Shown: in pieces, positions 14,498 through 22,559 of the stretch | Numbering within the stretch: position 1 is the stretch's first letter | Layout: every line of letters begins with the position of its first letter | NCBI GenBank assembly: GCA_000437255.1 | Contig: FR899085.1 | Location: 43,663 to 69,505, forward strand | DNA: 25,843 nt | Source: Ruminococcus sp. CAG:403 | GTDB lineage: Bacteria; Bacillota; Clostridia; Oscillospirales; Ruminococcaceae | Direction of reading: 5' to 3' | Translations under genes and position numbers: made by a program | Notes under the pieces: model-generated | Database searches by the model: none | Seen by the model: only the letters and a program-made list of their open reading frames with translations | Told to the model about the DNA's origin: nothing

Positions 14498-15661
14498 ATG
14501 GCAACCTACGACCCCATGACCTATCAACCGGGCATGGAACAAATTGATTCCACTGTTTTTCAGCAAGTAATCGACGCTTCCAACGCATTTGATGCCTCTC
14601 GTTATACCGCAAAGCAGGTACAAGCAGCCCTGCAAAAAGAGGTGCTGTCTATGGAAGATTATGCTGCATTGCTTGCTCCAGCTGCACAGCCGTTTCTGGA
14701 ACAGATGGCAGCTCGTGCCAAAGCAGAACGCTTCAAGCATTTCGGCAACAATGTATTGCTGTTTACACCGCTCTATATTTCCAACTACTGCGAAAATCAA
14801 TGTGTATACTGCGGATTCAACTGCCGCAATGCCATTCACCGCAGCTGCCTGAATGAACAGGAAATAGAAGCGGAAATGAAAGCCATTGCCGATACTGGCA
14901 TGCGAGAAGTTCTGATTCTGACAGGAGAAAGCCCCAAGCGTTCCGATGTAACGTACATTGCACGGGCAGTTGCCATTGCAAAGCACTACTTCTCTACCAT
15001 TGGCTTGGAAGTTTACCCAATGAATGTTGCCGACTATCAGAAAGTCCAGCAATGCGGTGCGGATTTTGTCACGGTTTTCCAGGAAACCTACCAGCTGGAC
15101 TGCTACAGCAAAATGCATCCAGGCGGCCCGAAACGGTGTTTTCCCTATCGGGTCAATGCACAGGAACGGGCGCTGATGGGCGGCATGCGTGGTGTTGGAT
15201 TTGGTGTTCTGCTTGGATTGAGCGACTTCCGCAAGGACATGTATGCAGCTGGTGTTCATGCAATGCTGCTGCAAAAGAAGTATCCGCATGCAGAAATTGC
15301 GCTCTCTTTCCCACGGCTTCGTCCCTATAAGAATCATGAAAAAACAACTGCCAATGATGTCCATGAAACACAGCTGCTGCAAATGATGCTGGCTTCCCGT
15401 ATTTTTCTGCCGTTTGCCAGCTTCACCATCTCCACACGGGAACGTGCCGGATTCCGGGATCACATTCTACCACTGGCTGCAACCAAAATTTCTGCCGGCG
15501 TAAATGTTGGAATTGGCGGACATACGGACGCCGAACAAAAAGGCGATGCACAATTTGAGATTTCCGATGGACGCAGCCTATCCGAAATTCACAGTGCCAT
15601 TTGTGCACAGGACATGCAGCCGGTCTATACCGATTACCTTTCTACAGGTGCAATATGCTGA
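14498..15661 (+). CDS. thiH: 2-iminoacetate synthase ThiH (radical SAM tyrosine lyase)
   Basis: Cleaves tyrosine to dehydroglycine (2-iminoacetate) and p-cresol, giving the C-N unit of thiazole under anaerobic conditions. The 387-residue length is right. The radical-SAM motif CENQCVYC gives C98, C102 and C105 directly after LYISNY. Further family features are EVLILTGESPKRSDV, GLEVYPMN, FQETYQLDCYSKMHPGGPK and the C-terminal ISAGVNVGIGGHT. GGAG lies twelve bases before the ATG. Use of ThiH rather than the oxygen-dependent glycine oxidase ThiO fits an anaerobe. Its last bases overlap the next gene by 7 nt (ATGCTGA). Confidence 0.97.
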   Translation: MATYDPMTYQPGMEQIDSTVFQQVIDASNAFDASRYTAKQVQAALQKEVLSMEDYAALLAPAAQPFLEQMAARAKAERFKHFGNNVLLFTPLYISNYCENQCVYCGFNCRNAIHRSCLNEQEIEAEMKAIADTGMREVLILTGESPKRSDVTYIARAVAIAKHYFSTIGLEVYPMNVADYQKVQQCGADFVTVFQETYQLDCYSKMHPGGPKRCFPYRVNAQERALMGGMRGVGFGVLLGLSDFRKDMYAAGVHAMLLQKKYPHAEIALSFPRLRPYKNHEKTTANDVHETQLLQMMLASRIFLPFASFTISTRERAGFRDHILPLAATKISAGVNVGIGGHTDAEQKGDAQFEISDGRSLSEIHSAICAQDMQPVYTDYLSTGAIC

Positions 15662-16239
15662 TCGCTGTTACCAATCGTGCACTTTGCCAGGATGACTTTC
15701 TAATGCGCATAGAAGCCGCTGCATCTGCAAAGCCATCTGGCATCCTGCTGCGGGAAAAAGATCTGTCTGATGCAGCCTATGCAGCGCTGGCAGCACAATG
15801 CCGCACCATCTGTGCCACACAGGGTGTTCCGCTGATTGTCAACCGTATACTATCCACGCCAAATCCATCAGACTGGCTTCAACTCCCGTTTCCCATTTTT
15901 CAGCAGCACCGCCGGGAAACACTTCCCGGAAAATGCATTGGCGTATCGGTGCATGCCCTAGAGGAAGCTTGCACCGCACAAAAACTGGGGGCAGATTTTC
16001 TCATCGCCGGACATATCTTTTCGACTGCCTGTAAAAAGGGATTGCCGCCGAGAGGACTTTCCTTTTTGCAAGAGATCTGCACCGCCTGTTCCATTCCGGT
16101 TCTTGGAATCGGAGGGGTCTCGGCAGAACGAATTCCTGCCGTCCTGCAAACCGGCGCAGCGGGTGCCTGCATCATGTCCGAATGGATGACACAACCCAAT
16201 CCGAAGGAAATCATTCAAAAATTTCTACAGGTTTTGTAA
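15655..16239 (+). CDS. tenI: Thiazole tautomerase TenI-like protein (ThiE superfamily)
   Basis: TIM-barrel protein of 194 residues that would isomerise the thiazole carboxylate tautomer made by ThiG. It shares LREKDL (32-37) with ThiE, but its middle matches TenI: GVSVHALEEA, then LIAGHIFSTACKKGLPPRG with His120 where TenI has its catalytic histidine and ThiE has a proline (GPVF). It also has the TenI-like LQLP instead of ThiE's HLGQ, and lacks the NDR element for pyrimidine binding. Automatic annotation would probably call it thiamine-phosphate synthase. The ATG overlaps the thiH stop; a reading from 15601 would add 18 residues encoded inside thiH. ThiE activity itself is less likely. Confidence 0.8.
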   Translation: MLIAVTNRALCQDDFLMRIEAAASAKPSGILLREKDLSDAAYAALAAQCRTICATQGVPLIVNRILSTPNPSDWLQLPFPIFQQHRRETLPGKCIGVSVHALEEACTAQKLGADFLIAGHIFSTACKKGLPPRGLSFLQEICTACSIPVLGIGGVSAERIPAVLQTGAAGACIMSEWMTQPNPKEIIQKFLQVL

Positions 16240-16245
16240 ATTACA

Positions 16246-16283
16246 AAAACTCGCTTGAAGCGTTATAGTTCCAAGCGAGTTTT
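16246..16283. terminator. Bidirectional terminator between tenI and clpX
   Basis: AAAACTCGCTTG (16246-16257) and CAAGCGAGTTTT (16272-16283) are perfectly complementary with a 14-nt loop. T-runs lie on both outer sides, so the hairpin serves the plus-strand thi operon and the minus-strand clpX, whose stop is 4 nt away. Confidence 0.9.
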
Positions 16284-16286
16284 ATT

Positions 16287-17597
16287 TTATGCATTGATCG
16301 CTTTGCTTTCTGATTCCGGATATGGAATTTCTGTTCCATCCTTTGCCAAAAGCGTTGGCTTTTTCATACCTTCTACACAATCTGCTGTGATAACAACTCG
16401 TGCAACAGATTCCATCTGCGGTACCTGATACATGGTTTCCATCAAGATGCCCTCCATAATGGAACGCAGTCCTCTGGCACCTGTTTTCCGTTCAATTGCC
16501 TTCTTTGCAATCCCACGCAGCGCATTCGGCTCCAGTTCCAGCTCAATTTCATCATAAGAAAACAGCTTTTGATACTGCTTGACCAATGCGTTCTTAGGCT
16601 CCGTCAGAATTCGAATCAAAGCATCTTCGTCCAAATCATCCAGTGTTGTGATAACCGGCAAACGCCCCACCAACTCCGGAACCAATCCGAATTTTACCAG
16701 ATCCTGCGGAATTGCCTGACGGAAAATGTTGCTGAGTTCCTTTTTAGACTGTGCAACTGGTGCACCGAATCCCAATCCAGAAGGGCTCTGCCGCTTCTGA
16801 ATGATCTTTTCCAATCCATCAAATGCACCGCCGCAAATGAACAGAATGTTCTTGGTGTTAACCTGAATGCATTCCTGATTCGGATGCTTTCTTCCGCCCT
16901 GCGGCGGTACATTGGAGACAGTGCCTTCCACGATCTTCAAAAGTGCCTGCTGAACACCTTCTCCGCTGACATCTCTTGTCAACGAAACATTTTCTGATTT
17001 TCGTGAAATCTTATCGATCTCGTCAATGTAAATAATCCCACGTTCCGCAGCTTCTACATCAAAGTCAGCTGCCTGCAACAGCCGCAGCAAAACATTCTCC
17101 ACGTCATCCCCAACGTAGCCGGCTTCTGTAATGGTAGTGGCATCTGCAATTGCAAATGGCACATCCAGAATTTTTGCCAGCGTCTGTGCCAGAAAAGTCT
17201 TTCCAACGCCAGTCGGCCCAAGCAGCAGAACATTGCTCTTTTGCAGTTCTACCTCATCCTCGTCATCCTCTTGGCTCAGAATCCGCTTATAGTGATTGTA
17301 AACCGAAACAGCCAACGAAATTTTCGCCATATCCTGTCCGATGACATATTCATCCAGCACTTTTTTGATTTCTGTCGGCGGCATCAGACGAATGTCTTCC
17401 AGATCTTTTGGTGCCTGTTCCGAATCTGTTCCGGACTTCTTTTCCGGCTGCGGCACCATTCCGGCACCGTACAGTACTTCATAACAATAGCAAACGCACT
17501 CGCTGCAAATATTGCTATCTCCTGCGGAAAACATGCTGTCTACCTGACTTTTTGCCTTTCCGCAGAAGCTGCATCTTTTTTCATTTTGATCTGCCAT
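16287..17597 (-). CDS. clpX: ATP-dependent Clp protease unfoldase ClpX
   Basis: AAA+ unfoldase that recognises tagged substrates and threads them into ClpP. The 436-residue protein begins MADQNEKRCSFCGKAKSQV with the N-terminal zinc finger (C9, C12, C31, C34). Walker A is GPTGVGKT (127-134), the pore loop GYVGDD about 160, Walker B IIYIDEIDKI about 188-197, and the QGGRKHPNQ loop and GARGLRSIMEGIL sensor-2 region follow. AAGGAG lies nine bases before this ATG; the longer reading from 17624 starts inside clpP. It begins 13 nt after the clpP stop, in the conserved tig-clpP-clpX order. Confidence 0.97.
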   Translation of the reverse strand: MADQNEKRCSFCGKAKSQVDSMFSAGDSNICSECVCYCYEVLYGAGMVPQPEKKSGTDSEQAPKDLEDIRLMPPTEIKKVLDEYVIGQDMAKISLAVSVYNHYKRILSQEDDEDEVELQKSNVLLLGPTGVGKTFLAQTLAKILDVPFAIADATTITEAGYVGDDVENVLLRLLQAADFDVEAAERGIIYIDEIDKISRKSENVSLTRDVSGEGVQQALLKIVEGTVSNVPPQGGRKHPNQECIQVNTKNILFICGGAFDGLEKIIQKRQSPSGLGFGAPVAQSKKELSNIFRQAIPQDLVKFGLVPELVGRLPVITTLDDLDEDALIRILTEPKNALVKQYQKLFSYDEIELELEPNALRGIAKKAIERKTGARGLRSIMEGILMETMYQVPQMESVARVVITADCVEGMKKPTLLAKDGTEIPYPESESKAINA

Positions 17598-17610
17598 AGC
17601 TGTGCACTCC

Positions 17611-18201
17611 TTATCTGGATGCAATTACCTTATCAATTAAGCCGTATGCTTTTGCTTCGTCTGCATACATGTAATTGTCCCGTTCGGTATCCCGCTCAAT
17701 TTCTTCAATGGGTCTGCCTGTGTTGGCTGCCAGAATTTCATTCATCTTCTGCCGTGTCCGCAGCAAATGATCGGAATGAATTTTAATTTCCGTACATTGT
17801 CCGGAAAGTCCACCGGAGATCAGCGGCTGATGAATCATAATTTCACTGTTGGGCAGGGCAATCCGCTTTCCCTTTGCACCGGAAGACAGCAAAAATGCAC
17901 CCATAGAAGCAGCCATACCAATACAAATGGTGGATACATCACACTTGATATACTGCATGGTATCATAAATTGCCATACCGGCTGTAATGGAACCGCCCGG
18001 GCTGTTGATATACAGAGAGATATCCTTTTCAGTATCCTGGCTCTCCAGATACAGCAGCTGTGCGACAACCAAACTTGCAGTTGCATCATTCACCTGATCG
18101 CTGAGCATAATAATGCGATCATTCAGCAACCGGGAAAAAATATCGTAAGAACGTTCCCCACGGCTGGTTTGTTCTACTACATAAGGCACCAAACTACTCA
18201 T
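17611..18201 (-). CDS. clpP: ATP-dependent Clp protease proteolytic subunit ClpP
   Basis: Serine peptidase that forms the double-heptamer chamber used by ClpX. The 196 residues begin MSSLVPYVVEQTSRGERSYD. The catalytic triad is Ser99 in GMAASMGAFLL, His124 in SEIMIHQPL and the Asp of ERDTERDNY near residue 175. YINSPGGSI is the conserved oxyanion-hole region. AGGA lies nine bases before the ATG. I looked for CtsR or CIRCE operators upstream and found none; a TTGACG box has no good -10 partner, so it probably relies on the tig promoter with partial termination at 18302-18323. Confidence 0.97.
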   Translation of the reverse strand: MSSLVPYVVEQTSRGERSYDIFSRLLNDRIIMLSDQVNDATASLVVAQLLYLESQDTEKDISLYINSPGGSITAGMAIYDTMQYIKCDVSTICIGMAASMGAFLLSSGAKGKRIALPNSEIMIHQPLISGGLSGQCTEIKIHSDHLLRTRQKMNEILAANTGRPIEEIERDTERDNYMYADEAKAYGLIDKVIASR

Positions 18202-18301
18202 ATTCCATCTTCCTTTCCATACAAGCAACGCTTCTGCCAGAGCGTCAATCGCTTTTTCGACAGAAACTTTCTCTTTTCGTGCATTCCAATAAAACTACAG
18301 A

Positions 18302-18323
18302 GGGCGAACGTTTCTGTTCGCCC
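18302..18323 (-). terminator. Hairpin between tig and clpP (possible partial terminator)
   Basis: GGGCGAAC and GTTCGCCC form a perfect 8-bp GC-rich stem with a 6-nt loop, about 45 nt past the tig stop. On the minus strand it is followed by TCTGTAGTTTTATT, an interrupted T-run, so termination is probably incomplete and may set the tig to clpPX ratio. Confidence 0.55.
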
Positions 18324-18368
18324 AATCTGTTTGTTTACTTGTTTTTACAACCGTGTCAAATAGCGCTA

Positions 18369-19709
18369 TTATTCTGCATCAGATGTTTCAGCAGCAGCTT
18401 CTTCTGCCGGCTGTTCTTCTTCGATTGTGTTATCAACAACGGCATGTTCCTTTACGAAATCCATTGCCTTGGTAACCAACTGATCCATCTTATAATCTGC
18501 CAGCGGAATCCGTACCTTTACTTCTTCTACTGTCAGGTTATTTGCATCAGCCAGTTCCTTCAAGCTTTCATCTACTTCTTCATCGGATACTTCCAGATTT
18601 TCCTGCTTTGCAATCTGTTCCAGAGCCAGGCGCAGCTTTACTTCATTTTCTGCACGATCCAGGTAAGTTGCCTTCAGAGAATCTGCATCCATACCTGTAT
18701 ACTGCAAGTACAGATCCATGGAAACGCCCTGCTGCTTCAGCTGATTTGCAAAGTGATCCATCAAGCTGTCTGCACGCTGTTCAAACATGCAGTGCGGAAT
18801 CGGATCCTGTACCTTTTCAATCAGATTCATAACCAGTGCATTTTCAAATGCAGTATCAGCAGACTGTTCAGCCTGTTCTTCCAGGTTCTTCTTGATGTCA
18901 GCCTTCAGTTCGTCCAATGTATCGAATTCAGAAGTATCCTTTGCGAAGTCGTCATCCAACTCCGGCAGCTCTTCTGTAGAAATTTCCTTAATCTTGCACT
19001 TGAAGACAGCTTCCTTGCCAGCATAGTCTTCCATCTGGTAATTTTCCGGGAAGGTAACGGTTACATCGAAATCTTCACCAATCTTGTGACCAGCAACCTG
19101 TTCTTCAAAGCCAGGAATAAACTGACCGCTGCCCAGTTTCAGCTGGTAATCTTCACCCTTACCGCCGTCAAAAGCAGTATCGCCGAAGAAGCCTTCGAAA
19201 TCCAGTGTTACTTCATCGCCCATTTCAGCTGCACGATCATCTACAGAGATCATTCTTGCATTTCTCTTCTGCATATTTTCCAGCTGCTTGTTCACATCTT
19301 CATCGGTAACTTCCTTTACCTTCTTAGCAGCTTTCATGCCTGTGTAGTCTGCAATGTGAATTTCCGGCTTGGTTACGCAAACGATCTTCAAGGTAACGCC
19401 GTTTTCCTTATCAACAGCAGTTACTTCTACCTTCGGTGCATCCACCAGGTCCAAAGCAGATTCTACCAGCAGTGCCGGCAGTTCTACATTCAGAACAGCA
19501 TTGATGGCATCTTCATAAAATACATTTTCGCCATAGGTGCGTTCTACCAATTTTCTCGGTACCTTTCCCTTCCGGAAACCAGGCATTGCAATATCCTTTT
19601 TCTGATGCTGATAAGCAGATTCGATTGCAGCTTCAAATGCAGGAGCATCAATTTCCACAATCAGTTCGGTGGTATTGACATCCGATTTTGTAGACGACTT
19701 TAAATTCAT
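18369..19709 (-). CDS. tig: Trigger factor
   Basis: Ribosome-bound chaperone that meets nascent chains at the exit tunnel. The 446-residue protein has the ribosome-binding signature GFRKGKVP (44-51). The FKBP-type prolyl isomerase domain (about 150-245) contains GDEVTLDFEGFFGDTAFDGG and LGSGQFIPGFEEQVAGHKIG. The long helical C-terminal chaperone domain ends in an acidic Glu/Ala tail. The chosen ATG (MNLKSS) has GGAGG eight bases upstream; the ATG at 19724 overlaps that site. First gene of tig-clpP-clpX, with a promoter about 180 nt upstream. Confidence 0.97.
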   Translation of the reverse strand: MNLKSSTKSDVNTTELIVEIDAPAFEAAIESAYQHQKKDIAMPGFRKGKVPRKLVERTYGENVFYEDAINAVLNVELPALLVESALDLVDAPKVEVTAVDKENGVTLKIVCVTKPEIHIADYTGMKAAKKVKEVTDEDVNKQLENMQKRNARMISVDDRAAEMGDEVTLDFEGFFGDTAFDGGKGEDYQLKLGSGQFIPGFEEQVAGHKIGEDFDVTVTFPENYQMEDYAGKEAVFKCKIKEISTEELPELDDDFAKDTSEFDTLDELKADIKKNLEEQAEQSADTAFENALVMNLIEKVQDPIPHCMFEQRADSLMDHFANQLKQQGVSMDLYLQYTGMDADSLKATYLDRAENEVKLRLALEQIAKQENLEVSDEEVDESLKELADANNLTVEEVKVRIPLADYKMDQLVTKAMDFVKEHAVVDNTIEEEQPAEEAAAETSDAE

Positions 19710-19789
19710 GTTCATATCCTCCATTATTCTATTCCCGGCATCGCCGGTTCTATACGCAAAAGCACATAGGAATTGATGCTAAGACCGTT

Positions 19790-19814
19790 CCGCACAAACT
19801 GCTTCCGTGTGCGG
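19790..19814 (-). other. Hairpin in the tig leader
   Basis: CCGCACA (19790-19796) and TGTGCGG (19808-19814) make a perfect 7-bp stem with an 11-nt loop in the leader. A second small hairpin, CCGGC/GCCGG around a 3-nt loop, lies at 19735-19747 just before the tig ribosome site. Between them they occupy much of the 244-nt gap before tig; I see no open reading frame there. Confidence 0.4.
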
Positions 19815-19892
19815 TTCCGAAGTCGCATCCATAGAACGTTGGTTGATTGGTTCCAAAGTTCTAACGATACAAGCTCTTATACATACTTCAAC

Positions 19893-19921
19893 ATTATACC
19901 ATAATCCTTGCTTTTTGGCTA
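19893..19921 (-). promoter_or_regulatory. Promoter of tig-clpP-clpX
   Basis: TAGCCA (19916-19921), a 17-nt spacer and TATAAT (19893-19898) with an extended -10 TG on the minus strand. The -35 box matches consensus at four of six bases. It lies 32 nt past the phosphoesterase stop, with no terminator between, so read-through from that gene is possible. Confidence 0.65.
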
Positions 19922-19953
19922 GACCCATTTTGCACTTCTACGAATGATACAAA

Positions 19954-20643
19954 TTACAAGATTTGAAGTGGCATAAATTGTAAATAATCACCAGAAATCA
20001 TGCGCAAATGGGTTTCTTCATAGATGCCTTGAAATGCATAATAATGCCCTTTTCCATGAATATGCCCATAGTAACAGCGCTGAATCTGATACCGGTGCAG
20101 CACTTCTAAAATGTCATAGTTATAGGACTGATTAAAAATCGGCGGATAGTGCAGGAATACGATCGGTTCCAGCTGTTGTGCAAGTGCCGACTGAATGGAA
20201 ACCTCAAGCCGCTGCACTTCCCGTGCCAGCACTTTGGCATCTGCTGCCTCTCCCGGCATATTCACCCAGCCACGTGTGCCGCAAATTCCGTAGGTTTCAT
20301 ATGCATAATGATTGTTGTGCAGAATGTGCAGGGAATCATATCCATGATCGGAAAAGTAGGTTTCCATCTTGGATTTTGAAGTCCACCAGTAGTCGTGGTT
20401 GCCCTTCAAAATAATCTTTTTCCCAGGCAGACTCTGTAAAAATGCAAAGTCTGCATCCGCTTGTGCAAGCGTCATCCCCCAGGAAAGATCTCCGGCTAAT
20501 ACCACAGTATCCTCTTCCTGTACGGTGCTGCGCCAATTTTCTTCCAGCAGAACCTGATAATTTTCCCAGCCCTTGAAAATATCCATCGGTTTTTCCGGTA
20601 CTCCCAATGATAAGTGCAGGTCACCGATTCCAAATAACCGCAT
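19954..20643 (-). CDS. Calcineurin-like metallophosphoesterase
   Basis: Two-metal phosphoesterase of 229 residues with unknown natural substrate. The metal-binding motifs are in order: GDLHL (D8, H10), GDLSWG (D52), GNHDYWW (N82, H83, D84), then FLHYPPIF and the C-terminal GHIHGKGH. GAGG lies six bases before the ATG. It is the last gene of the lepB-thrC run, 12 nt after thrC. The pattern resembles the YkuE/UPF0-type small cytosolic phosphoesterases widespread in Clostridia; the neighbourhood does not suggest a particular substrate. No signal peptide is seen, so it should be cytosolic. Confidence 0.88.
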   Translation of the reverse strand: MRLFGIGDLHLSLGVPEKPMDIFKGWENYQVLLEENWRSTVQEEDTVVLAGDLSWGMTLAQADADFAFLQSLPGKKIILKGNHDYWWTSKSKMETYFSDHGYDSLHILHNNHYAYETYGICGTRGWVNMPGEAADAKVLAREVQRLEVSIQSALAQQLEPIVFLHYPPIFNQSYNYDILEVLHRYQIQRCYYGHIHGKGHYYAFQGIYEETHLRMISGDYLQFMPLQIL

Positions 20644-20655
20644 GCAGATCCTCGC

Positions 20656-22152
20656 TTATGCCAGACCCAACTGTCCCAGGACATATGTCTGCATATCGGT
20701 TTTTTCAATGCTTTCTGTAAAGCGGCGTTCCTTGGTCTTCAAATCTGCCAATGCAGCCGGAATCGGCAGCTTGGAAGCAGCGTGCAGCTGGTCAACCATT
20801 GCATATTCATCAGCAGAAATTGCCTCCGGTTCAATGGCTTCCAAAACGCTTCCGCTGAACTTATACGGGCTTGCAGTAGAAGCAATCAAAGTCTTTGTGG
20901 AATCGCCGGTTTCCTTCTTATAATCCTCATAAACCTTTACAGCAACTGCGGTATGTGTATCACAGGTATAGCCATAGGTGTTGTAGATCTTCCGGATGGT
21001 TTCCTTTGTTGCAGCATCATCGCAGAAACCGCCGTAGAATTCCTGCTTCAAAACAGCCTGGATGGAATCGGAAACGGTATAAGTACCAGTCTCTGCCAGT
21101 GCCTGGAACCATTCCCGAATCTGTGCGTCATTTTCTCCGGTCAGCAAGTACAGCAGCCGTTCCAGGTTGCTGGAAATCAAAATATCCATAGACGGCGAAC
21201 AAGTTGCATAGAATTCCCGATTCCGGTTATACGTACCTGTTTGGATAAAGTCGGTCAATACCTTATTGATATTGGAAGCACAGATCAGCTTTCCAATCGG
21301 CACGCCCATTTTCTTTGCGTAATAAGCAGCCAGAATGTTGCCGAAGTTTCCGGTCGGAACTACAACATTCAGCGGATCTCCCCAGTTGAGTTCTCCCTGC
21401 TGTGCCAAAGTTGCATAGGAAGATACATAGTAAACAATCTGCGGAACCAGACGACCCCAGTTGATGGAGTTGGCACTGGAGAAGCTCATGCCGCCTTTTT
21501 GCAGAGCATCTGTTACTGCTTCGCTGGTGAAAATCTTCTTCACACCGCTCTGACAGTCATCGAAGTTGCCCTTTACAGCGCAAACAGAAACATTGCTGCC
21601 TTCCTGGGTTACCATCTGGCGTTTCTGCATAGCACTAACGCCTTCTTCCGGATAGAAGACCATGATCTGTGTACCCGGAACATCTTTAAAGCCTTCCAGT
21701 GCAGCCTTTCCAGTATCGCCAGAAGTTGCAACCAGAATCACAATTTTCTGATCCAGGTGCAGTTTCTTTACAGCAGTTGTCAGGAAATACGGGAGAATCT
21801 GCAAGGCCATATCCTTAAATGCACAGGTCGGGCCATGCCACAGTTCCAGCATATAGGTGCCTTCAAACAGATGTGCAATTTCTGCAATGTTCTCTGTTTC
21901 AAAATTCTTGGTATTATAGGCACTTTCGGTGCAATAGCGCAGCTCAACCTCTGTAAAATCCGTCAAATACTTAGAGAATACAAATGCAGCACGCTGTGCA
22001 TAAGTCATGTCTGCCATTGCCTTCATTTCATCCATTGTAATGGACGGAATGGATTCCGGTACAAACAAACCGCCTTCTTCTGAAATTCCCCGTGAAATTG
22101 CAACCGCACTTTCTACACGAATTGCACTGTTTCTCGTACTTTTGTAAAACAT
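20656..22152 (-). CDS. thrC: Threonine synthase
   Basis: PLP enzyme converting O-phosphohomoserine to threonine. At 498 residues it belongs to the long class of threonine synthases, with the N-terminal MFYKSTRNSAIRVESAVAIS and GISEEGGLFVPE. The PLP lysine is K113 in WHGPTCAFKDMALQILP. ILVATSGDTGKAALEGF and VPTGNFGNILAAYYAKKMG supply the phosphate-binding and active-site segments. AGGG lies eight bases before the ATG; a GTG nine bases earlier is less likely. It is 29 nt after yraN, and no other threonine-pathway gene is nearby. Confidence 0.96.
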   Translation of the reverse strand: MFYKSTRNSAIRVESAVAISRGISEEGGLFVPESIPSITMDEMKAMADMTYAQRAAFVFSKYLTDFTEVELRYCTESAYNTKNFETENIAEIAHLFEGTYMLELWHGPTCAFKDMALQILPYFLTTAVKKLHLDQKIVILVATSGDTGKAALEGFKDVPGTQIMVFYPEEGVSAMQKRQMVTQEGSNVSVCAVKGNFDDCQSGVKKIFTSEAVTDALQKGGMSFSSANSINWGRLVPQIVYYVSSYATLAQQGELNWGDPLNVVVPTGNFGNILAAYYAKKMGVPIGKLICASNINKVLTDFIQTGTYNRNREFYATCSPSMDILISSNLERLLYLLTGENDAQIREWFQALAETGTYTVSDSIQAVLKQEFYGGFCDDAATKETIRKIYNTYGYTCDTHTAVAVKVYEDYKKETGDSTKTLIASTASPYKFSGSVLEAIEPEAISADEYAMVDQLHAASKLPIPAALADLKTKERRFTESIEKTDMQTYVLGQLGLA

Positions 22153-22181
22153 AGTTACCACCCTTTTCCCGGCATCGCTGC

Positions 22182-22559
22182 CTAAAATATGATATCAAAG
22201 CCTGTTGTATCAAAGGCGTTTTCAATATAATCCAAAGCCAAAAGCCGTGTACCATCCAGCACCACTTCCGCAATATCAAACCGAGGCTGCAAATCAGCAG
22301 GATACTTCTGCATATAATCTGCTGCTGTCTGAATGATTCGCATTTGCTTTTGACGTGTAATTGCTTCCAGACCGGACTGCATACGGTTTGGTTTTCTGGT
22401 CTTCACTTCTACAAATGCCCGATATTCTGCATTTTCCGCCACAAGATCCAGTTCCCCACCGTAAATCTGATAATTCTGCGCCACGATGCTGTAGCCATGC
22501 CGTTCCAGCCAGCGGCCAACAATTCGCTCTCCCAATCTTCCAATTTCTGTCTTATTCAT
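22182..22559 (-). CDS. yraN: YraN/UPF0102 family nuclease-fold protein
   Basis: Small protein of 125 residues with the endonuclease-like fold of UPF0102; its biological role is unsettled. Visible features are MNKTEIGRLGERIVGRWLE at the start, the catalytic-type motif YGGELDLVAE, FVEVKTRKPNRM and ITRQKQMRIIQTAADYM. The pattern E-x..-ELDLV-x..-EVK resembles Holliday-junction resolvase-type active sites. The ATG overlaps the rnhB stop by 8 nt. In many bacteria it follows rnhB, as here, so an involvement in nucleic-acid metabolism is a reasonable inference. Confidence 0.92.
   Translation of the reverse strand: MNKTEIGRLGERIVGRWLERHGYSIVAQNYQIYGGELDLVAENAEYRAFVEVKTRKPNRMQSGLEAITRQKQMRIIQTAADYMQKYPADLQPRFDIAEVVLDGTRLLALDYIENAFDTTGFDIIF

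Noticed and set aside
14366..15463. Open frame (365 codons) on the minus strand opposite thiG/thiH
   Set aside because: Shadow of a conserved radical-SAM gene; the translation shows no family features.
18202..18301. CtsR or CIRCE operator upstream of clpP
   Set aside because: No heptad direct repeat of the CtsR type and no CIRCE inverted repeat could be found; a TTGACG box has no adequate -10 partner.
18279..19703. Long open frame (474 codons) on the plus strand opposite tig
   Set aside because: It is a shadow of tig: low-complexity Phe/Cys/Leu-rich translation, no ribosome site, and the minus strand encodes a full, well-conserved trigger factor.
20782..22083. Long open frame (433 codons) on the plus strand opposite thrC
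   Set aside because: Shadow of thrC, with no recognisable domain and no ribosome site.
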